Below, one piece after another: positions 52,542-64,000 of a DNA stretch of 64,000 bases. Source of the stretch: Onchidella celtica (taxonomy: Eukaryota; Mollusca; Gastropoda; Systellommatophora; Onchidiidae); the NCBI GenBank assembly GCA_963931925.1, contig OZ007569.1, positions 50,836,101 through 50,900,100 on the forward strand, in the 5' to 3' direction. The stretch's first letter is position 1. Every line of letters starts with the position of its first letter. The position numbers and the translations under genes were made by a program. A model generated the notes under the pieces. It was given only the letters and a program-made list of their open reading frames with translations, was not told the origin of the DNA and searched no databases.

Positions 52542-53015
52542 CAGGGCTGGGTTAACCATTAAGCAAAATCAGCACGTGCTTCTAGAGCATCGGGGGGGGG
52601 GGGGGCGCACCATAGAAAAATTTTCATTTACTGGATTGAACATTGACAAAACTGCAAAATGTGCGGATGCGTAAACTAAAGTAAATACGTTAACTGGTGT
52701 TAACACAAGAAATGAATACAATTTCTTGTGTTAACACCAGTTAACGTACATGTATTTACTTTAGTTTACGCATTGATTACGAATACGGCCACAGACGTGC
52801 AAAACTGCAAGTGGTGCAGCCGAACCAGGGGTCCACAAAGAGGTGAAGCGCCCTCACGATAAATGTAAAAATTAAAGTACATGTATTTTGCTGGGGTAAA
52901 AGATCGGTATTTTTATTTTTAATATTTTTAAAAAAATAATATTTTGAATACACTGTATGACGGCACCAAACTCTTGTAAGTGCTTAGGGCCTCTAAAGAT
53001 CTTAATCCGGCCCTG
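52542..53015. mobile_element. hAT-like MITE
   Basis: 474 bases with ends CAGGGCTGGGTTAA and, inverted, CAGGGCCGGATTAA, matching at 12 of 14. The immediate flanks CCTGTCATT and CCTATCATT differ at one of nine positions, consistent with an 8-9 base target duplication. CAGGGC ends are typical of hAT elements. A poly-G run (about 52590-52604) and a hairpin (52668-52772) lie inside. Non-coding. Confidence 0.75.
52668..52772. repeat. Near-perfect 105-base hairpin
   Basis: The left arm starts TGCGTAAACTAAAGTAAATA and contains GTTAACTGGTGTTAACACAA. The right arm is its inverse apart from a six-base insertion near CATGTA. The loop is seven bases (GAATACA). The two arms cover nearly the whole span. 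It is probably a palindromic element nested in the hAT-like MITE. Confidence 0.85.
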
Positions 53016-53807
53016 CCTATCATTCTACTAGAATTGCCTATTGTCTTGCTTCTTCCTAGCACAGTATGACCGTCATGGTGTCGACGTGCCTGCTCCAAAC
53101 TCAAATCACAACAGCGTCTCAATTAAGTTTCGAGCTTAATATATAATGCTGCCGCCCTTATAGAAATTTTCCTTCAAGCGACTCATATTTTTTTTTTCTT
53201 CTTCCCTTTGTACTTGATATGGAAGTCTAAAAGAAAAAATATTAAAAAATCTTCAAATAAAGAGTCACAAATCAAAATGCACTTAGTGCAAAGGCTTCTG
53301 AGAAAAGTGAAATTTTTTTTTCTTTTAGGCCAATGTGATTTTCACCTTTCTTTTTTTCCCCCTGTTTTTTTTTTTTAAAACACTTTGGCATCTTCGATTT
53401 TCAACATTCTGAAGAGGAAGGTAATGCTCGATACGGACTTAATGAGGGACACAAATAATCAGTAAGGTCAAATCAACACGTTAGAATATTTGTGTTTTCA
53501 CATCCTCAAATATTATTGACAGATACTTAGTGCAAGCGTGTGCGGTGTGTGATAGTAAGTCATTGATTTGGTTTCTTTTGAAAGTTCCTGTTTACAATTT
53601 TCATGGAAACGCAACGCAGGAAAGTTGAAGATCAAGGGTGAAATGGTCTGGTAAAGGGGTGGAAAAGATGATGGAATTACATGTATGTGAGCCACAGAGA
53701 AAGGGGAGGGGTGGGGTGGGAACGGCAGGGAAAAATATTTTGATATAATAATTCAGAGAACTGCAATGGCGGTGAGTCCTGACAGGGTAGATGAATAGGT
53801 TTGTTAT

Positions 53808-53838
53808 GATAGATAGATAGATAGATAGACAAACTGAC

Positions 53839-53870
<32 letters not shown>
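53808..53870. repeat. GATA microsatellite
   Basis: Tandem GATA units interrupted once by ACAAACTGACA. Confidence 0.95.
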
Positions 53871-53871
<1 letters not shown>

Positions 53872-54622
53872 CATTCATAAATAGATATAGAGAGGTACCG
53901 TTTTTCTGCTAATGAATGGGCATGTTTATAAACTTATGTAAATTTGTGCAGGGGATTGACTTCTCATTCACGCTGTACTCCTTTTCTCATCTCTTTACTC
54001 CTTGTCCATTGCCACTCCCACCACAATGTTGACGTAATATATGATCAATAAAGCGAAGGCACTCCATCATGTCAACAAATCCACAGTTAAGCAGCTGGAG
54101 ATTTCTATAGATATCTTGTCTTTTTTGGGAAGTCGGGGGAAGTTAAAGCAAGCTTTTTTTTAAAAACAACTACATGAAGTTCCCGCCATTATCTGAAATA
54201 AAACTTGTGAACCCACCGTTCCATCTTTCTCTCTTTTTGGTCTAGAAAACTTCCCATATTCTACAGTCTTACCAAAGATACTAGAAACGATAAGATGAGA
54301 TATTGTCTTCTTCGCACCACTAAAAAAAAAACCGTGCACACAATTTGCGCGCTGATCGGGAGCGGGGCCCATAGCACATAGTATGAAGAGAATGCTTGAT
54401 ATAATGATGAATTTATGATGCAAAATTGCGGCAGTTCTACTGCGACTAAAAAAAAAGAAAAGAAAAAGTAGCCAGAGTTTTTCCACAGCAGTTGAGGTTA
54501 TGATTCCGCAATAAGTGTCGTCAGACAAGGACTATAGTGATAGCTGAACAGTGGACAAAATTCAATATTCTCACTATTTGGCTTTGTAAAATACGGCACT
54601 TTTCATGCCTTCCGCGCGTTTG

Positions 54623-54636
54623 CCGCTAGGTGGCAG
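54623..54636 (+). promoter_or_regulatory. Candidate CTCF binding site
   Basis: CCGCTAGGTGGCAG matches the core CTCF motif CC(A/G)C(C/T)AG(A/G)(G/T)GGC(A/G)(C/G) at every position. It lies in a short GC-rich patch within AT-rich sequence. CTCF and its core motif are conserved across bilaterians, so this could mark an insulator downstream of the IkB gene. A single motif match is not proof of binding. Confidence 0.5.
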
Positions 54637-54639
54637 TGC

Positions 54640-57390
<2,751 letters not shown>

Positions 57391-57393
57391 AGG

Positions 57394-58841
57394 TGTTACG
57401 AGACTGGACTGGGTGATAGTGCCCTCCAGTGTTAGGGTTCTGGTACTAAAGTCCCCTCTAGCTGTTATGAAGAGGGTCTTCTCAATGATGGTATTATGAC
57501 TGCATTTTAAATCGAGAGGTATTTAATATTTAATCTTCCGTACCATGCCACACACTAAGAACAATCTGAATAAGTTTCATAAACAGACCTGCAGGGCCAC
57601 AAATTTAATTACATTAATTACCCTAACAATTTTGGTCTAGATCTATTACATAGTAAAGACAACATCAGCAGCATCAAATCTAAATTCAATAATATGTCAC
57701 TAGAAGTCTTCTCTAGATTCCTATAATATTATGATAATTCTGACTCACTAACAATTTAAGTACTAATTATATATCTCTCAGATATAGTCTGCCTACTATC
57801 TATCAATCAATATACTAATATGGTCTCTGGCGACGATGTCATCTCAGCTATTTGTGCCTACCGCTTATAATGGATCAAGCTCGTCAATATAAACTGACGT
57901 AGTTAAGTCTATTGGATCTACTCTAGGATGGGCTGGCAATCCCCAGCCTCATCCAGACAAATCAATCCCAATTCACAGATGTGTATGCCAACATTCATAC
58001 TAGTTGCAAGTCAATATAAATCTTTGTCTTGCATTCTTGGGTAGCACTCCTAGTATATGCGGCAATCCTGTCCTACTGGATAAATTATGTTCAGCTCCTC
58101 GTTCATTGTTGAATCATCAAAGGACAAACACTTACGCTTGGTCCCTGGTGTTAGAAAACCAGGGAACAGTGGACAATAGCAGTGGGCATATCTCATTCAA
58201 GCATATGGCTTCCTCTCAAATGTCTATATTGGACTAGACATGAAATCGAACGGAATTATGATTCTTCAGGCAGAATCGTGCCGACGCCTGCACAGATTGG
58301 AGTTTTCTGTATGGAGTAATGGACATAGGTATGGCTACACTTTTATACTGTGCAGCCACCTGCAAATTACCGTCCAAATCCCTAGATTTAATTGGTGCAT
58401 CCATGCGAGCTCATCTCGCAGTATTAATATATTCTACGTGGGAGTTGGTCACGGCCTTGTACTAAAACAGACAAGGTCAATTTAAAATGTCAAAACAATT
58501 ACTGAAATATTTAAACCCTCGTGCTTTCTACATTTTATGTACGAATTTCTGAACGCGACTAAGCGTCTTAAACTATCTATCCTTATTCACCCCTTCTCTT
58601 CCCTTCTAAGTGTTCATCAAAATCACGGGGTCGAGAATTGCACTGTCACTCCAAACTTATCCATTTATTCTATCTCGCCCCACTTTCTTTCCATCTCTAA
58701 GAAAAAGTGTTTCAAAAACAAACTGTTCACGAGAACAGTTCAAGGACAAAATTACGCTGGTTACAATCAACGAGACCGTGAAAAATCAACTCCTTGCGAG
58801 TCGTGACCCAGCACGGCAATTATAGTACTTAACCCATGACA
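57394..58841 (+). mobile_element. Possible second solo LTR
   Basis: 1448 bases starting TGTTACGAG and ending CATGACA, so the ends are TG and CA. The five-base direct repeat CCAGG flanks it on both sides (57389-57393 and 58842-58846). TATAAAC (about 57888) could be a core promoter. TGTTACG-type starts and a five-base duplication suggest a BEL/Pao element. The inner ends are not a strong inverted pair and no polyprotein frame is present. The match was found by looking for it, so confidence is limited. Confidence 0.4.
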
Positions 58842-58849
58842 CCAGGTTT

Positions 58850-61190
58850 TCATACCCCCACCTTATATTATTCTTTAAAACTCGAGCCTGTAATTTTTAA
58901 TGTATTTTGTTCATTAGGCTTTCAAGTTTTTTCTCCAGTCAATGATTTAGGCCTATATTAATTATTTCTGTTGGTATCGTCAGCGCAGTTTATTTCCTAG
59001 AGTTATGCGTTATTTTATTGCCACAACTCTGCCAAAGCTCTTGTTATAATTAGTATAATATTTCGTTTCTTTTATGTTTGTGTTTAGACACGAGTATTTC
59101 AGTATAGGTTGGTATCAGTAGGCTCTATTCCCTTTTCTGTGAGTGGTATTTGGCAGAACCAAGAGGAGCTCTCGAACGTTTTACTGAGTGCTATAGTTCA
59201 ACAGCCCTCGGTTTTTCCTCTAATCTGCACCTGGCATCATAGCACATGAAACGAAAATTGTGGGAAAACACAGGAAAACTACAGTGAATTAGCGACTTGA
59301 CTCACTCTTTCTTCCGCTTCCTCTTTCCTTTCTTCTGTGAGACGGTGGAACTACCCGGAATTTCCACCACAAACCTAGTGACCCCTTTCGCTTCTCTCTC
59401 TTTCTTCCCCCCCCCCCCCTTTTTTTTTGTCCCGCTGGAATACCTTGATTGTGTTTACTTAGCAAAGGCGGCCCCTACGGTCATTCGTGCGGAGGGGTTC
59501 CATGAAGTTCAATAACCTCTTGTTGTGGTCGCCAGGAATATTGTTATTCTTTCTCTGTTAAAATATAACAGTAATAGAAAAATGTGAGAGATTGGTGTCA
59601 GGAGTAGGAATGGAGAGGGAAAAGAACTGTGCTCCGTCCTTACAACACCCAACCGATATTATCATGTCTGACAATGCCGTTGCCTGTCCTTCACGTGTCC
59701 CTGTTGGAATTGTTCCTATTTATCAGTAATAAATTAATAAAGTCGATTGAGACATGAATTCGTTTCGTGTTATTTTAACTTCTGCTTTTTCACCTTTGGC
59801 ATGATTTCGTTTGCATTGTACATATTTCTACATTGTTGTGAAAGACAATTCACGCGTCTAATGCACTGGCGCAGATTAAATAAACTAGACACGTTTTAAG
59901 TTCTTTGAGGTGTTTTCCCTCCAGAGGACTAAAATTTACAACTGGTGGCAGGCAGAAGTTTCAGGGACTGACAGTAAAATAATTGCTTGAGAGACCAAAA
60001 ATAATGTTCAGTATTCAATTTCTGATTTTACATGAACTGACCACAAGATTTCATAGTTTCGTTGTTGATTTGCTTTAAAGTACATAAAACGCACTAAAAT
60101 ATCACTTTAAACTGTGAAATAGAGATACACATGTACTTGTTTGTTTCTGAGTCAGCTGTTGTTGGAAGTGAACGTACTGATTTTCGTTTGTCTGATGTTT
60201 GTTCGTATATTTGTTGTTGTTCTTGTTGTTTGTCTGGATAGTGTATGATGGTCCCCCGTTGGAGAGTGGCAGGCCAATAGAAAACAAAAATCGTAACGTT
60301 GAGCACCGGTGCGGTGGACTCGTCTGTCAAAAGGGTGGGCAGGGACAGGGGAAGAAATCTTTAAAAAAAAAAAAAAAAGTAAATGACATAATATGTTGAA
60401 AAATCTCAGAAAGAATAATCAAAATGACCTAGATACATGTAGTATAATTCTGTCCCCAGACTAGACCCTGTTGGTGGAGACCACACGCCGAGAGGCCAGG
60501 CTCAGTGGACACATCACATTGGCGTGTAAATGAGGTCAGGCGGTCAGGTCAGATCAGGTCAAACAGATTCCCACCCACATCTCCTTAGTGTGTCAACTAT
60601 CAGGTTCAACAGAATCCCGGTCACATCTTTTAAGGCCCTCCTGTCTACATCTCCCTAGTGACTGGTCGAAGAAATCCTCGCCATAGCCACCAAGAGTGAA
60701 AACGTTGCCTGAACAATTTGCTGATTGAAATCTTGCCTCAGAAAGAAAGAAAACAAATAACACACACACACACACAAAATGGCTCACGTCGAGACACATA
60801 CAGCAATTCATAATAACTATGGCGAACACGAAAGAACGAGAAAACAAAAATATTATTACTCCTCAAAATAAAATAATTATTGCAGTGTTCAAGAGAAACA
60901 TGGTTTTATTGGAATCCAAAAAGGTGTAAAACTTGGGCGACAACATTCAATGCTGAAAGAAAAAAGTGCTTTGATTTACCGTTACTTTATATTGGAAAAC
61001 AATACTAAAGCTACTTGTCTATAAACTGGTCTAAAAAGCCACCCTTTTAAAAAAACACTTTCAGTTGTAAAATCTCATTCCCGATCCATTGATTTTCTCA
61101 ATTCGTTTTATTTGTGCTGTTTTATTCTTTAATCTCTGCTTTATGCACCTATGTTATGTGTGTACGTAAGTCTAGCAGAAGAGTGTATGC
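58850..61190. other. Gene-free stretch with a nuclear-receptor half-site cluster
   Basis: No recognisable gene. A poly-C run lies near 59408-59420 and a CA array near 60760-60776. Four (A/C)GGTCA half-sites lie at 60533-60561. Confidence 0.5.
60533..60561 (+). promoter_or_regulatory. Cluster of four AGGTCA-like half-sites
   Basis: Half-sites in one orientation at 60533 (AGGTCA), 60541 (CGGTCA), 60546 (AGGTCA) and 60556 (AGGTCA). The first pair is spaced by two bases and the last pair by four, as in DR2 and DR4 nuclear-receptor elements. No gene is assigned to it here. Confidence 0.3.
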
Positions 61191-61196
61191 AGTTTG

Positions 61197-61607
<411 letters not shown>

Positions 61608-64000
61608 TGCGGACAGAGAGAACAAGACTTTCTGTAAAGAGCATAGAACAAATTGTTTGGATTGGGCGCTATTTAAATGATGTCAATTTTTATCATTATC
61701 ATTATTATTTAAGTTAGGGCCTGATAGGTGTTTGTGTTCATGAAACACGAGACCACAAGTCACACTGTCTTGTTACCAGAAATTAAAAAAACAAAACTGG
61801 CTTAGTTCACGCGCACTGACCACTCTTCCATCAGAATCGGCTTCCTGTTGGATTCTCCAGAATTTTCCTCTAATCTTCTTTAATTAACCCAATAAATCTC
61901 ATTAAGAGCACGTGTAAGGTGGGAAGCCAGGCCTGCGACAGCCGCTTTCGTACGCACGTGCTTGTTGGATTTCGTCATCATACCATAGTTTTGAATTTCC
62001 CAGCTTCCCACACGGGACTCTCCTGCCACGCTAAAATTAAAGAGTGCACAGTACACGCGCGTACGTGTGTTTGAGCCTGTCTCACTCAATAAAAATAATG
62101 TTCACAGGAAGGTTTGAGTTTGAGACGGGGTTTTACGGCGTCCACTTCGGGCCAATCACACTGTATTTGGGTACTTTATATATGTTTCCTATTCAGAGCT
62201 TCTAAATTCCACAAAAGACTTAAATAGCTCCATACACATTTTATCACATTGGTAACATTTTCGAAAGAACTAAAAGAGAGTGTTTGGAATTCTAAATCTG
62301 TCTATGCCCTCCGCCCCACCCCCATCTTAAACTGAAACATTCCCGTCTTCTACTTGTTCTTCTCCTTCACCATCAACTCCCACACAGACAAGGTATGTTT
62401 TTCATCAACAGGGACAGACAGAACAACGGCACAGCAACAACAACAACAAGTCGACCTCGAATAAAACAGCAACCAACAGCAATGTTAAAATATTTCTATC
62501 AGTAAAACTATAGCACCTGCTATCACAACATCTAACTGTGTACAAAACAGACGTTAATCAACTCCAAAAAAGAATTTTAAAAAAAAAGACACGTAAAGAC
62601 CTCAAATTTATCCGAAGAAACTATTTTCCTTTTAAAAGGTAAACAGAGAGAAACAGGGGGTGAATGTGGCATGAATGTTGATGGGCACACTTGAAAACGG
62701 GCAGCAAGGTCTTAAGGAAAAGAAAAATGGAAATGGAAATGTGAAACCAACGTAAATCACGTCGTGGAGTCCATTTTCATCACGTAATTAGTTAGTTTAG
62801 TTCAAGTAACCATACACGACATTCACTCTTTTCTTCCCACACAAAAATCTCAGTCACTATTTGGTCACACATCCTAGTCTACTACATTTTCACTGATGGT
62901 CAAATTCCCTGTAAGGACATGATGTCCAATAACAAGGCAATTAAGCTCTTCATCCGAAGCCAGAATCGATTTCCTGGGTGGGATGGGGAGACCAAAAAAA
63001 AAAAAAAAATTTCCGCCCAAGATCAGTGACGTAGACTGCCGATTGGAAATTCCAGCCTGACCTAGAAACGAAGACATCAGGTTTCCCCCAGCTCGTGCCT
63101 CGGCCTCGCGAGTACTCACGCCAAAAGAATCGATTTCCTCGGAAGATTGCATAAACACAAGTTTTGTTTCGTTCATCTTTTCCACGTTGCGTTTCTTGTT
63201 TTATATTAGGTTCTGATTTGGCGTTCTGTCATAGAGCCTGCAGGGAATGGTCGTTGAATGACGCCACGAGAAGATCATAGTTCAAATGTCTGACAAATAA
63301 AAGATATTATAAAAAGATGAAACGCGAGCAATGACGTATGTGGGTAGAAACGATGACATGAATGAATAAAGAAGGAATACATCAACAAAACTAAATATAT
63401 AGATATATTTAAAAAATAACAACAATAGAAAAGTTGAGATTAATAAATGAATATGAAACTAGGAGATAAGGAAAACTTACAAAATTAGAGGTAAAACTCT
63501 GGAATAAATCAAATGGACACATAGGCGGTGGGTCCAGGTGGACGAGGTACCGGTAGGCTACATAGATACTACAGATGCGGCGAAATTTTAAAAAGATATT
63601 CTTTTTCCCTTTTAGGTGGTGAGCGTGCCTGAGGAAACTGAAAGTTGAATGTATATCAGGACTACCCTAGGAATGAAACTAACTTTCGGTCTGTGGGGAC
63701 TTTCTTCAGGCTGATTCAGGCTGATTCACATAGCAAAATACATGTAACAGGCCGTGGAAATGGGAACAATTTCTAACTTGGAAGTGAAAAAAAAACAACA
63801 CCCAACAAAACAAGAAACATCTGAAGCCAGAAATGAAATGGAAGACCATGCTGAGCAGTGAACGCGTGAAGAAATGAATTAAAGATGAAGTAAAATTCAT
63901 GTTATGCTGATATCTTACACCAATTGAGATGAATTACGCGGAGGAAAACAGATTATAATCCCTTGAATGAAAAAGAATTTTTTTTTTTTTTGCTTTCAAG
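61608..64000. other. Right end of window, no confident gene
   Basis: Mostly AT-rich sequence with simple tracts. One exon-like frame is described separately at 63120-63176. Confidence 0.5.
63120..63176 (-). CDS. Candidate first coding exon of an unknown minus-strand gene
   Basis: An ATG at 63176 opens 19 codons (MNETKLVFMQSSEEIDSFG) that end exactly at a strong donor, GTGAGT (63119-63114), in phase 0. The composition is protein-like. No following exon was recognised on the lower-coordinate side, and the product is unknown, so this may be chance. Confidence 0.2.

Larger units (their letters stand above)
52484..53110. repeat. Dispersed repeat family B, copy split by a transposon
   Basis: The flanks 52484-52541 and 53016-53110 together resemble the continuous sequence at 14050-14200. 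The interruption (52542-53015) is the hAT-like element. Identity is moderate, so the unit is old and of unknown class. Confidence 0.55.

Overview
This window is animal nuclear DNA: three intron-rich genes with canonical GT-AG introns, AT-rich spacers, long tetranucleotide arrays, frequent poly-C/poly-G runs and several old transposons. All three genes are metazoan. The compact IkB/Cactus-type gene, the intron structure and the repeat style suggest an invertebrate bilaterian, perhaps a mollusc; the lineage is an inference I cannot prove here.

Region 1 (about 2.7-17.3 kb, plus strand): ALDH6A1, mitochondrial methylmalonate-semialdehyde dehydrogenase. Twelve exons join in frame to 513 residues, and a possible short first exon lies just upstream. 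Its introns hold a complete solo LTR (4805-5901), a pogo-like element with a hAT-like element nested in it (7495-8548), a 384-bp tandem duplication and two dispersed repeats.

Region 2 (17.3-26.3 kb): no recognisable gene. It holds the ALDH6A1 3' end, probably the APLF 3' UTR, a non-autonomous DNA transposon (19581-20619) and a second copy of a dispersed repeat.

Region 3 (26.3-38.9 kb, minus strand): APLF, a DNA double-strand-break repair factor and histone chaperone. Twelve coding exons give 678 residues, with FHA domain, Ku-binding motif, a long acidic/basic region with a repeated Tyr-Val-Pro motif, one PBZ zinc finger and the acidic C-terminal motif. A probable untranslated first exon lies near 38.85 kb, with a pogo-like MITE in the intervening intron.

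Region 4 (38.9-45.2 kb): intergenic, with low-complexity tracts and a possible decayed coding fragment.

Region 5 (44.9-49.8 kb, plus strand): an IkB/Cactus inhibitor of NF-kB. Four exons give 402 residues, with an IKK phosphodegron, six ankyrin repeats and an acidic tail. Its promoter and first intron carry NF-kB sites, the expected design of a negative feedback loop.

Region 6 (49.8-64 kb): no confident gene. It has a hAT-like element containing a 105-nt hairpin, a canonical CTCF-type site, a possible second solo LTR, a cluster of nuclear-receptor half-sites and large GATA/GACA/GGAT arrays.

The three genes do not form a pathway. APLF and IkB are head to head, and ALDH6A1 and APLF are tail to tail. 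I found no new multi-gene system. The most informative observations are the NF-kB autoregulation sites, the second degron-like motif in IkB, the repeated motif in APLF, and the well-preserved transposon insertions.
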